Shown in pieces: positions 26,795 through 36,702 of a stretch of DNA of 64,000 nucleotides. The notes under the pieces are model-generated. The model had not been told where the DNA came from and searched no databases. It was given only the letters and a program-made list of their open reading frames with translations. Source of the DNA: Alteromonadaceae bacterium 2753L.S.0a.02 (GTDB lineage: Bacteria; Pseudomonadota; Gammaproteobacteria; Pseudomonadales; Cellvibrionaceae); assembly GCA_007827375.1 (NCBI GenBank), contig VISH01000002.1, positions 4,324,527 to 4,388,526 on the forward strand. The letters are read 5' to 3'. Position 1 is the first letter of the stretch. Every line of letters begins with the position of its first letter. A program made the position numbers and the translations under genes.

Positions 26795-27631
26795 ATGAGC
26801 GCCTTTAGAAACCTTGTTCTTTTAACTGCAGTGTTTGCGTGTGGAGCCCATGCGAATCCCCCTGTGCAATTAAATTGCCGCATCGAACCCCACGTACGAA
26901 TTGACATCAGCAGCCCTACTGAAGGCGTTGTCAGCGAGATTCTGGTAAGTAAAAATCAGAATGTATCGGCTGGTGATGTGCTCGCCAAGTTGGAAGCCTC
27001 GCTGGAAGCTGCGACGGTGGAACTGCGGCGCATGCAAGCAGATTTGGTGAGTGATATCGAGGCCCAGGAGCTGGGGCTGCATTTTGCGGAACGCAACCTC
27101 AAGCGCGTAAAAGACCTCTACGATAACAAAGCCGCATCCTATGCGGAGCTCGACAAGGCCAGTACCGAATACCAACTGGCGGCACAACAATTACAGCAAG
27201 CTAAAGATCGCAAACGTCAGGCCGCGCTGGAATATAACCGGGCCTTAGCAGATTTAGAACGGCGTACCATTACCAGTCCGGTCGATGGAGTAATATTGGA
27301 ACGCTACAAAGAACCCGGTGAGCACATTTACTTCGAACCCATTTTGCAGCTGGCGCAGCTCGACCCTTTGAAGGTTGAGGTATTTGCGCCATCTAACCTC
27401 TACGGAATCATCAAGCCGGGCATGAACGCCGTGGTAACTCCGGAAATAACCCTGGCTAAATCCAGTTACACCGCGCACGTGGAACAGGTTGATAAAGCCA
27501 TCGATGCACCGAGCAACACTTTTGGGATCACCCTTTCCATCCCCAACCCGAGACTCCAACTACCCAGCGGGTTGAAGTGCCAAGTGGAATTTCCGGATGT
27601 CGAGAGCCAATCGATTCTACTCGACAAATAG
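26795..27631 (+). CDS. Periplasmic HlyD/RND-type adaptor protein
   Basis: A 278-residue periplasmic adaptor. The signal peptide is NLVLLTAVFACGAHA. It has the split lipoyl domain (VDISSPTEGVVSEILVSKNQ in outline; TITSPVDGVILERY), an alpha-hairpin of about 90 residues between the halves (ELRRMQADLVSDIEAQELG; LAAQQLQQAKDRKRQAALEY), and a beta-barrel (LDPLKVEVFAPSNLYGIIKPGM). There is no inner-membrane helix and no pump or TolC gene beside it. It lies 127 bases after the M50 fusion and 239 before the giant surface-protein gene, so all three lipoyl-bearing proteins may act together on that product (inference). Confidence 0.85.
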   Translation: MSAFRNLVLLTAVFACGAHANPPVQLNCRIEPHVRIDISSPTEGVVSEILVSKNQNVSAGDVLAKLEASLEAATVELRRMQADLVSDIEAQELGLHFAERNLKRVKDLYDNKAASYAELDKASTEYQLAAQQLQQAKDRKRQAALEYNRALADLERRTITSPVDGVILERYKEPGEHIYFEPILQLAQLDPLKVEVFAPSNLYGIIKPGMNAVVTPEITLAKSSYTAHVEQVDKAIDAPSNTFGITLSIPNPRLQLPSGLKCQVEFPDVESQSILLDK

Positions 27632-27870
27632 TTCTGTATAAGAAAAATCGTGGTACTACCGTTTTGTTATAACGCATACAACCTGATAGCTTAAGGATGT
27701 TTTTTACGCCAGAATGATCAACTTGTATACAGTGCACATCGGGCGATAACAACAACCAGGGAGCAATACAAACCGGTTCGGCGAAAGACTTCAACCCGCC
27801 AACCGCAAAAGAAAGATCAATCCACAGGTGCCGTAGAGCTGCCGTGGATCTCAACTGATAGTTTTATTCG

Positions 27871-30800
27871 ATGGGCCGAAAAACCGTTACACGCAAAATG
27901 CGGATTGTCGCAGAGCCGCTGGAAGACCGTCTGTTGTTCTCTGCAACAACAGATTTCGTGTTGCTTTCTGACGGTCCCGACGACCCGGATAATCTAAGCG
28001 TACAAGCCGACAACGCCAATTTGCTGGATATTCTGCAACTGCCAGATCCGCTTGGCGACCCCACGGCTTTTGAGCCATTGCTCGACACCCCCGATATAGA
28101 CAGCAGCCCGCTTCCCCGCGAATATTTCGGCGGAGAGCTGATATTCGTCGATAGCGCTGTCGATAACAGCACGCAATTACTTGAAGAGCTTGAATTATCG
28201 GAAACCAGCGAATACCAAGTTTTTATGCTGGACAGCAACGCAGACGGCATTGAACAAATATCGCTGGTATTGGCGCAATACGCCGGTGTACAGGGAATAC
28301 ATCTGATAACTCACGGAAATCAAGGGCGTATCAACCTCGGTGACAGCCAACTTGATACGAACTCCCTCAGTAATTTTCAAGATCAATTATCGAGCTGGGG
28401 AGACGCTCTGGACGCCAATGGCGACATTCTTATCTATGGCTGCAACCTCACTGGCGACGCCGCTGGCGAACAACTCATCAACAGTTTGGCAAATATCACC
28501 AGCGCGGATGTAGCGGCCAGTAACGACGCAACCGGAGCATCAACACTGGGGGGCGACTGGCAACTGGAAAGTCGTACCGGGATTATCGAAACCCAAACCC
28601 TGGAAGCCCATCAATGGCAGGGCCTGCTGGCGGCGGCACCGGCAGACGACGCAATTACGGTATGGCACGATGAAGTTATCACAGGGAATTTGTTCACCGG
28701 TGTCGGCGGTACACAGATCAATGCAGACACATTCACCGGCAGCGGCCAACTGGTATCGGTCGAATACAACGGCGTGGTGTATAGCAGTTTCGATGGCAGT
28801 GACAACCTGACCATTGCCGCAGATAGCGGTACTTTTGTTATTAATCGCGATGGCACTTACACCTTCACCACCAACTACACCGCCAGCACCGTAAACAACG
28901 ATACCGCTCTCGATTGGGCCGGCGCATTTAACGTATATGGCTTCGCCGCAGGTGCAACATACGAAGCCAGCGTGGATGTGCTCGACACCAGCTTCAGCAA
29001 TGCCACTGCCGATTCCGCTGTTGAATTTGATAACGGGATTGGCGTGATGTACCCCGGCAGTTTAACCGACGAAATCGATAACGATGGCAATACCGAAGCC
29101 CTAGTCATCGATTTACAGGCCAACTACGGTATGGCCACCGTAACCGTTTCCCGCCTTGGCGGTTCACCTGTGGAGCAGGCTAACTGGGAAGCCTATGATG
29201 CCTCTGGGAATCAGGTGGGTTCGGGTTCCGTTGCTGGTGTAGGGGGGGGTGGTGCCTCTGACTTCATTGATGTTTTCATCAGCGATACCTCAGCAGATTT
29301 CCAATACCTGGTGTTTACGTCCGGCAACACCAACACCAGCTACGTCGTGAATCAAATTACCTTCGCCGCCGATGAGCCCGGCGATGAATCGTTTATCTAC
29401 AGCGTTGAAGACTCCGGCGATCTCGCAGCAGGAACGGCTAACGGTAATTTCACCATCAGTTTTGTGGACGATAACAATCTGGCCACGGCCTACCTGGATG
29501 GCATCGGCTCGGAAGGGTCTACAGCCAGCACAGGCTTTCTTGCAGATGATGCCGATGGCGTTTCAGGCCCGGTTTCCTATCAATGGCAACGCAGTGTCGA
29601 CGGCGATAACTGGAACAACATATCCGGAGCAACCGCCAGTGATTATGTGCTCACCGCAGATGAGGGCGGAATGTACGTGCGAGCACAGCTGACGTACGTG
29701 GATGATGAAGGCACCATTGAAACCGTCAATTCACAAGTCTCATCTCAGGTTACCAATAATGGTGCCGGTCGCGCATTATTTAGCGGAATTGAATTCGAAG
29801 GAGAAATTTTAACGGGGTCTATCTACGATCAAGATGGCGTACCCGGTACGATTTCGTATCAATGGCAAAGTAGCGCCGATGGTTCAACCTGGTCAGACAT
29901 CAGCGGCGCTACCAGCAGCGACTTTACCTTAACGGCCAGCGAAGTAGGCCAGTATGTTCGTTTGACAGCAAACTATACCGATAACGCTTCCAACCCGGAA
30001 AATGTGCAGTCGGTGAGTTCCGGAATTATTGGTTCGGGAAATACCCCAGGAACTGTGATTCTTAGCGGATCTGCCACCGAAGACCAAAATCTTAACGCCC
30101 TAGTATCAGACGCTAATGGCGCGACTGGTGTGATTAGCTATGCCTGGCAGCGCAGCAGTGATGGCAGTAGCTGGGCCAACATTACTGGTGCAACAACCGC
30201 GAGTTATACCCTGGGCGATGATGACGTTGCTCAATACATTCGCGTAAGCGCAAGCTACACCGATGACGCCGGTTACAGCGAATCCCTGGTATCCAGTGCA
30301 ACGTCACCCATCAACAACGTAAACGATACGCCGTCACTGAGTTTCAGTGGCACTGAAACCGAAGACCAGTTACTTACCGCATCGCTCGCAGATGCTGATG
30401 GGATTAGTACAGTTGACTATCAGTGGCAGCGTAGCAGCGATGGTTCAACCTGGACCGACATTGCTGGCGCCATAGCTTCCAGCTACACCCTAGGTGACGC
30501 AGACGTTAATAATTATGTTCGCGTAACGGCAAGCTACACAGACGATCAGGGCACACTGGAAACCCCCGCTTCTTCTGCATCAGGTTTAATCACAGGAATA
30601 AACGACACAGCATCAATCAGTTTTTCTGGAACAGAAACTGAAGATGAAATATTAAGTTCGATCATTACAGACGCTGATGGGTACAGCGCAGTTACATATC
30701 AATGGCAACGCAGCACTGATGGCTCGACGTGGACAAATATTGGTAGTGCAAATAATTCGACCTACACATTAACCGATGCCGATGTTGGCAACTTTGTACG

Positions 30801-33800
30801 CGTCACTGCAAGCTATACCGATAATCAAGGAACTGCAGAGGCCCCAATATCGTCCTCCTCCGGATCAATCACTGGCATCAACGACACCGCTACGATTAGT
30901 TTTTCAGGAACTGAAACTGAAGATCAAACTCTTTCAGCCACTATCACCGATGCGGACGGATTTGGTGCCGTAAATTATCAATGGCAACGAAGCACTGATG
31001 GTTCTACCTGGTCTGACATCGCCAGCGCGACAAACGCAAGTTACATATTAACCGATGCAGATGTCGGTAACTTTATACGTGTAAACGCAAGCTATACCGA
31101 TAATCAAGGAACTGCTGAAACTCCCATTTCACCGGCCTCCGGTTTAATCACAGGAATAAACGATACAGCTTCTATCAGCTTTTCTGGAACAGAAACTGAG
31201 GATCAAATTTTATCTGCAACAGTTACTGATGCCGATGGCTTTGGTTCAGTGACTTATCAATGGCAACGCAGCACTGACGGCTCCACTTGGTCTGATATTG
31301 GTAGCGCGACAAACGCTAGTTACACATTAACCGACGCCGATGTTGATAATTTTGTTCGCGTTACCGCAAGCTATACCGACAATCAAGGAACTGCAGAGGC
31401 CCCAATATCGTCCTCCTCCGGATCAATCACTGGCATCAACGACACCGCTACGATTAGTTTTTCAGGAACAGAAACTGAAGATCAAATTTTATCTGCAACA
31501 GTTACTGATGCCGACGGTTTCTCGGCGGTTTCTTACCAATGGCAGCGCAGCTCCGATGGTTCAACCTGGACAGATATTGGTTCAGCAATAAATGCGAGTT
31601 ACACATTAACCGACGCCGATGTTGATAATTTTGTTCGCGTTACCGCAAGCTATACCGACAACCAAGGAACCGCTGAGACCCCTGTATCATCGGCCTCAGG
31701 TTTAATCATAGGAATAAACGATACAGCTTCTATCAGCTTTTCTGGAATTGAAACCGAAGACCAAACCTTGAGTTCGACAATTACTGACGCGGACGGTTTC
31801 TCGGCTGTTTCTTACCAATGGCAAAGAAGTTCCGATGGTTCAACCTGGACAGATATTGGTACAGCAATAAATGCGAGTTACACATTAACTGACGCCGATG
31901 TCGGTAACTTTGTTCGTGTTACTGCAAGCTATACCGACAATCAGGGAACCACTGAAACCCCTGTATCATCGGCCTCGGGTTTAATCACAGGAATAAACGA
32001 CACTGCATCAATCAGCTTTTCTGGAACTGAAACCGAAGACCAAACCCTGTCAGCCACTATCACCGATGCCGATGGATTTACTGCGGTCAACTATCAATGG
32101 CAACGCAGCACTGACGGCTCCACTTGGTCTGATATTGGTAGCGCGACTAACGCTAGTTACACATTAACCGACGCCGATGTCGGTAACTTTGTTCGTGTAA
32201 ACGCAAGCTATACCGACAATCAGGGAACCGCTGAGACCCCTGTATCATCGGCCTCAGGTTTAATCACAGGAATAAACGACACAGCATCAATCAGTTTTTC
32301 TGGAACAGAAACTGAGGATCAAACCCTATCAGCCAGCATCACTGATGCCGATGGCTTTGGTGCCGTAAATTATCAATGGCAGCGCAGCTCCGATGGTTCA
32401 ACCTGGATAGATATTGCTAGCGCGACAAATGCCAGTTACACATTAACCGACGCCGATGTTGATAATTTTGTTCGCGTTACCGCAAGCTATACCGATAATC
32501 AAGGCACAGCTGAAACTCCCATTTCATCGGCCTCCGGTTTAATCACAGGAATAAACGACACAGCATCAATCAGTTTTTCTGGAACAGAAACTGAAGATCA
32601 AATTTTATCTTCCACCATTACTGATGCCGATGGCTTTGGTGCTGTAAATTATCAATGGCAACGAAGCACTGATGGTTCAACCTGGACCGACATTGTTAGC
32701 GCAACAAATGCGAATTACACGTTAAACGATGCCGATGTTGGTAACTTTATACGTGTCACTGCAAGCTATACCGATAATCAAGGAACTGCAGAGGCCCCAA
32801 TATCGTCCTCCTCCGGATCAATCACTGGCATCAACGACACCGCTACGATTAGTTTTTCCGGAACCGAAACTGAAGATCAAACACTATCAGCCAGCATCAC
32901 TGATGCCGATGGATATACTGTAGTCAACTATCAATGGCAGCGCAGCTCTGATGGCTCGACGTGGACAGATATTGGTTCAGCAACAAATGCGAGTTACACA
33001 TTAACTGACGCCGATGTTGATAATTTTGTTCGCGTTACCGCAAGCTATACCGACAATCAGGGAACCACTGAAACCCCTGTATCATCGACCTCCGGTTTAA
33101 TCAGAGGAATAAACGACACCGCATCAATCAGTTTTTCTGGAACAGAAACTGAAGATCAAACCCTGTCAGCCACAATCACCGATGCCGATGGCTTTGGTTC
33201 AGTGACTTATCAATGGCAACGCAGCACTGACGGCTCCACTTGGTCTGATATTGGTAGCGCGACTAACGCTAGTTACACATTAACCGACGCCGATGTCGGT
33301 AACTTTGTTCGCGTAACCGCGAGTTATACCGATAACCAAGGAACTGCAGAAACTCCAATATCATCCTCCTCCGGATCAATCTCTGGTATCAATGACGCGG
33401 CTACGATTAGTTTTTCAGGAACAGAAACAGAGGATCAAATTTTATCTGCGAGCATTACTGATGCCGACGGGTTTGGTGTTGTCACCTATCAATGGCAACG
33501 CAGCACTGACGGTTCTATTTGGTCTGACATTGCTAGCGCGACAAATGCCAGTTACACATTAACCGATGCAGATGTCGGTAATTTTATACGTGTAACCGCA
33601 AGCTATACCGATAATCAAGGCACAGCTGAAACTCCCATTTCATCGACCTCCGGTTTAATCACAGGAATAAACGATACAGCTTCTATCAGCTTTTCTGGAA
33701 CCGAAACTGAAGATCAAATTTTATCTTCCACCATCACCGATGCGGACGGATTTGGTGCCGTAAATTATCAATGGCAACGAAGTACTGATGGTTCTACTTG

Positions 33801-36651
33801 GTCCGACATCGCCAGCGCGACAAACGCTAGTTACACATTAACTGACGCCGATGTCGGTAACTTTGTTCGTGTTACTGCAAGTTATACCGACAATCAGGGA
33901 ACCGCTGAGACCCCTATATCATCGGCCTCAGGTTTAATCACAGGAATAAACGACACAGCATCAATCAGTTTTTCTGGAACAGAAACTGAAGATCAAATTT
34001 TATCTGCAACAGTTACTGATGCCGACGGGTTCTCGGCGGTTTCTTACCAATGGCAGCGCAGCTCCGATGGTTCAACCTGGACAGATATTAGTTCAGCAAC
34101 CAATGCCAGTTACACATTAACCGATGCCGATGTTGGCAACTTTGTTCGCGTAACCGCGAGTTATACCGATAATCAAGGAACTGCAGAGGCCCCAATATCG
34201 TCCTCCTCCGGATCAATCACTGGCATCAACGACACCGCTACGATTAGTTTTTCAGGAACTGAAACTGAAGATCAAACTCTTTCAGCCACTATCACCGATA
34301 CGGACGGATTTGGTGCCGTAAATTATCAATGGCAACGAAGTACTGATGGTTCTACTTGGTCCGACATTGCTAGCGCGACTAACGCAAATTACACGTTAAA
34401 CGATACCGATGTCGGTAACTCTATACGTGTAACCGCAAGCTATACCGACAATCAGGGAACCACTGAAACCCCTGTATCATCGGCCTCAGGTTTAATCACA
34501 GGAATAAACGACACAGCATCAATCAGTTTTTCTGGAACAGAAACTGAGGATCAAATTTTATCTTCCACCATCACTGATGCCGATGGCTTTGGTTCAGTGA
34601 CTTATCAATGGCAACGAAGCACTGACGGTTCTATTTGGTCTGACATTGCTAGCGCGACAAATGCCAATTACACATTAACCGATGCCGATGTCGGTAACTT
34701 TATACGTGTAACCGCAAGCTATACCGATAATCAAGGCACAGCTGAAACTCCAATATCTGCAGCATCAGGATTAATTACAGGAGTTAATGACACCGCCTCA
34801 ATTAATTTCTCGGGCACCGAAGCTGAAGACCAAATATTGAGCGCAACAATTACAGATGCGGATGGTTTTTCAGTTGTCGCCTACCAATGGCAACGTAGTT
34901 CTGACGGTTCAAACTGGATTAACATCGCAAGCGCTACCGAAGCAAACTACACGCTGAGCGACGCGGATGTTGGTAATTATGTTCGCGTAACCGCCAATTT
35001 CACCGACGATCAGGGCACTCTAGAAAGCCCAATTTCTACCAGTTCGGCGTTGGTTACAGGTATAAATGACACGCCTCAATTATTAAATCCACTTCCCGAT
35101 CAAACCGCACTGGAAGATACCCTTTTTAATTGGCAAATACCCGCGAACACGTTTTATGATCCTGACGGCGAACAACTTACATTTCAAGCCAGTCTTGAAA
35201 ATGGCGCCCCCCTCCCAAACTGGCTTACCTTCGACGCTGCTACGCAAACTTTTAGTGGCCTTGCAGATAATGATAGCCAGGCCGGTAATTTCACGATTAA
35301 CGTTAATGCCATCGACGGGAGTGGCGCCTCTGTAACAGCAAATTTTTCACTCACACTCAACAGCGTTAACGATCAACCCGCGATTACTGGTACTACAAAT
35401 CACAGCGCTCTCGAAGATTCATCACCAGAGTCTGTGGATATAAGTAATGTGTTTAGTGATGAAGAGGATGGCAATCAGCTAACCTACCAAGTACTCAGCA
35501 ATAGTAATACGACGCTTATCAGCAACGCATCAATAAATACCAATGGTGAACTTGAGCTGAGTTACGGCACCAATCAAAATGGCACCAGCACGCTCACGAT
35601 TCAGGCAACCGACTCACAAGGGGCATCGGTAGTATCGGCATATACGGTTCAGGTAACGCCGGTTAACGACCCACCTCAGGCAGCTCAAATTGAAGATATC
35701 ACCCTCACTGGAGGTCATCAGCAAACGAGTACGGTGGATATTTCCAATATTTTTAGCGACCCCGAGAGTGGTTCCAATTTAAATTACACCATTGTGGCGA
35801 ACAGCAATTCAGATTTAATTACAGTCGCCAGTGTTGATTCGACCAGTCAAAACATTAACCTTACTGTCTCCGCACTGCCTTATGGCACAGCGACAATCAC
35901 AATTCGTGCTACCGATACAGACGGGGCATTCGTAGAAACCTCGTTTACTGTTAATGTGCTGGCAGCACCAGTAACAACGACACCAGAGCAACCCAGCACT
36001 CCCGACACACCCGCAACAACGCCTATTGACAATAGTACAGACGAAACGCCAAACGAAGCAACGCCAGCTACTCCAGAGGCTGAGGAAGCGCCAGAGACAC
36101 CACTGAGCAACACGGAAGCATCGCCTCAAAACAATTTTTTCATTAACGTGATAAATAACCTGGGCGAACCACCAATTGACTTTGGTTCAGATTACAGCAC
36201 AGATTATCCACACCGGGAGAGCCCGAGACCGCAAAACCGCGAAGTGGTCGACGAAAAATCGCCAGCATCTAACGATATAGATTTGGCTAATTTGGTGGCA
36301 CTTCCTGGCAGTTATCTCAGTGAGAAAGATATTGCTGATTTTAATGATGAGTTACATAAACTCAGAATGGACATGGCAAAAACATTGGAAGAACAACATA
36401 CCTCCGACGTTATTTACAAAGGGATTACGGTGTCGCTAACCGCCGGCATTATTATTTGGTTATTGCGCGCCGGAAGTGTTCTACTCACTTTGTTTTCGTT
36501 GCTGCCAGTTTGGAAAGGACTTGACCCGCTTCCGGTGATAACCAATAGCCAAAGACGGGAACAGAATAAAAAACAGCGTAAGGACAAACGTGAAGAAGAT
36601 ACCATGCGCAAGGAAGTAGGCTATTTGTTCGACAAGTCGAAAAGTAGCTGA
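27871..36651 (+). CDS. Giant LEPR-XLL / DUF4347 repeat protein, predicted surface or envelope adhesin
   Basis: A 2926-residue protein. There is no ordinary signal peptide; instead residues about 16-25 read PLEDRLLFSA, a LEPR-XLL-type motif seen at the N-terminus of giant exoproteins. Residues about 80-255 match DUF4347 (LIFVDSAVDN, GIHLITHGNQGRINLG, ILIYGCNLTGDAAG, GGDWQLE). From about 540 to 2403 there are 20 Ig-like repeats with the core YQWQRSxDGSTW and VRVTASYTDNQGT; units 4-20 are nearly identical. Two or three cadherin-like modules follow (ALEDTLFNWQIPANTFYDPDG in part), then a Pro/Thr/Glu-rich linker. Near residue 2850-2885 there are hydrophobic segments (GITVSLTAGIIIWLLRAGSVL), and the protein ends in a basic tail. 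No calcium-binding RTX repeats are seen. No good ribosome site precedes the ATG; ATG 27898 is an alternative. Confidence 0.85.
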   Translation: MGRKTVTRKMRIVAEPLEDRLLFSATTDFVLLSDGPDDPDNLSVQADNANLLDILQLPDPLGDPTAFEPLLDTPDIDSSPLPREYFGGELIFVDSAVDNSTQLLEELELSETSEYQVFMLDSNADGIEQISLVLAQYAGVQGIHLITHGNQGRINLGDSQLDTNSLSNFQDQLSSWGDALDANGDILIYGCNLTGDAAGEQLINSLANITSADVAASNDATGASTLGGDWQLESRTGIIETQTLEAHQWQGLLAAAPADDAITVWHDEVITGNLFTGVGGTQINADTFTGSGQLVSVEYNGVVYSSFDGSDNLTIAADSGTFVINRDGTYTFTTNYTASTVNNDTALDWAGAFNVYGFAAGATYEASVDVLDTSFSNATADSAVEFDNGIGVMYPGSLTDEIDNDGNTEALVIDLQANYGMATVTVSRLGGSPVEQANWEAYDASGNQVGSGSVAGVGGGGASDFIDVFISDTSADFQYLVFTSGNTNTSYVVNQITFAADEPGDESFIYSVEDSGDLAAGTANGNFTISFVDDNNLATAYLDGIGSEGSTASTGFLADDADGVSGPVSYQWQRSVDGDNWNNISGATASDYVLTADEGGMYVRAQLTYVDDEGTIETVNSQVSSQVTNNGAGRALFSGIEFEGEILTGSIYDQDGVPGTISYQWQSSADGSTWSDISGATSSDFTLTASEVGQYVRLTANYTDNASNPENVQSVSSGIIGSGNTPGTVILSGSATEDQNLNALVSDANGATGVISYAWQRSSDGSSWANITGATTASYTLGDDDVAQYIRVSASYTDDAGYSESLVSSATSPINNVNDTPSLSFSGTETEDQLLTASLADADGISTVDYQWQRSSDGSTWTDIAGAIASSYTLGDADVNNYVRVTASYTDDQGTLETPASSASGLITGINDTASISFSGTETEDEILSSIITDADGYSAVTYQWQRSTDGSTWTNIGSANNSTYTLTDADVGNFVRVTASYTDNQGTAEAPISSSSGSITGINDTATISFSGTETEDQTLSATITDADGFGAVNYQWQRSTDGSTWSDIASATNASYILTDADVGNFIRVNASYTDNQGTAETPISPASGLITGINDTASISFSGTETEDQILSATVTDADGFGSVTYQWQRSTDGSTWSDIGSATNASYTLTDADVDNFVRVTASYTDNQGTAEAPISSSSGSITGINDTATISFSGTETEDQILSATVTDADGFSAVSYQWQRSSDGSTWTDIGSAINASYTLTDADVDNFVRVTASYTDNQGTAETPVSSASGLIIGINDTASISFSGIETEDQTLSSTITDADGFSAVSYQWQRSSDGSTWTDIGTAINASYTLTDADVGNFVRVTASYTDNQGTTETPVSSASGLITGINDTASISFSGTETEDQTLSATITDADGFTAVNYQWQRSTDGSTWSDIGSATNASYTLTDADVGNFVRVNASYTDNQGTAETPVSSASGLITGINDTASISFSGTETEDQTLSASITDADGFGAVNYQWQRSSDGSTWIDIASATNASYTLTDADVDNFVRVTASYTDNQGTAETPISSASGLITGINDTASISFSGTETEDQILSSTITDADGFGAVNYQWQRSTDGSTWTDIVSATNANYTLNDADVGNFIRVTASYTDNQGTAEAPISSSSGSITGINDTATISFSGTETEDQTLSASITDADGYTVVNYQWQRSSDGSTWTDIGSATNASYTLTDADVDNFVRVTASYTDNQGTTETPVSSTSGLIRGINDTASISFSGTETEDQTLSATITDADGFGSVTYQWQRSTDGSTWSDIGSATNASYTLTDADVGNFVRVTASYTDNQGTAETPISSSSGSISGINDAATISFSGTETEDQILSASITDADGFGVVTYQWQRSTDGSIWSDIASATNASYTLTDADVGNFIRVTASYTDNQGTAETPISSTSGLITGINDTASISFSGTETEDQILSSTITDADGFGAVNYQWQRSTDGSTWSDIASATNASYTLTDADVGNFVRVTASYTDNQGTAETPISSASGLITGINDTASISFSGTETEDQILSATVTDADGFSAVSYQWQRSSDGSTWTDISSATNASYTLTDADVGNFVRVTASYTDNQGTAEAPISSSSGSITGINDTATISFSGTETEDQTLSATITDTDGFGAVNYQWQRSTDGSTWSDIASATNANYTLNDTDVGNSIRVTASYTDNQGTTETPVSSASGLITGINDTASISFSGTETEDQILSSTITDADGFGSVTYQWQRSTDGSIWSDIASATNANYTLTDADVGNFIRVTASYTDNQGTAETPISAASGLITGVNDTASINFSGTEAEDQILSATITDADGFSVVAYQWQRSSDGSNWINIASATEANYTLSDADVGNYVRVTANFTDDQGTLESPISTSSALVTGINDTPQLLNPLPDQTALEDTLFNWQIPANTFYDPDGEQLTFQASLENGAPLPNWLTFDAATQTFSGLADNDSQAGNFTINVNAIDGSGASVTANFSLTLNSVNDQPAITGTTNHSALEDSSPESVDISNVFSDEEDGNQLTYQVLSNSNTTLISNASINTNGELELSYGTNQNGTSTLTIQATDSQGASVVSAYTVQVTPVNDPPQAAQIEDITLTGGHQQTSTVDISNIFSDPESGSNLNYTIVANSNSDLITVASVDSTSQNINLTVSALPYGTATITIRATDTDGAFVETSFTVNVLAAPVTTTPEQPSTPDTPATTPIDNSTDETPNEATPATPEAEEAPETPLSNTEASPQNNFFINVINNLGEPPIDFGSDYSTDYPHRESPRPQNREVVDEKSPASNDIDLANLVALPGSYLSEKDIADFNDELHKLRMDMAKTLEEQHTSDVIYKGITVSLTAGIIIWLLRAGSVLLTLFSLLPVWKGLDPLPVITNSQRREQNKKQRKDKREEDTMRKEVGYLFDKSKSS
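30340..35082 (+). repeat. 17 tandem 279-bp coding repeats in the giant protein gene
   Basis: Starting at 30340 the sequence repeats with a period of exactly 279 bases (93 codons) 17 times. Unit starts checked at 30340, 30619, 30898 and 31177 keep the exact step. Central units are almost identical at DNA level, edge units are diverged. Two versions of the junction alternate in blocks: GGTTTAATCACAGGAATAAA (GLITGINDTAS) and GGATCAATCACTGGCATCAA (GSITGINDTAT), which points to block duplication or gene conversion. Three older diverged copies precede the array from about 29500. Confidence 0.95.
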
Positions 36652-36702
36652 GCCATTAACCGTTAGGTTTAACAGATAAATAACGCTGCGATGTAATACG
36701 CG

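Noticed and set aside
30340..35082. Possible CRISPR-like or mobile repeat array
   Set aside because: The repeat is in frame, 279 bases long without spacers, and encodes an Ig-like module.
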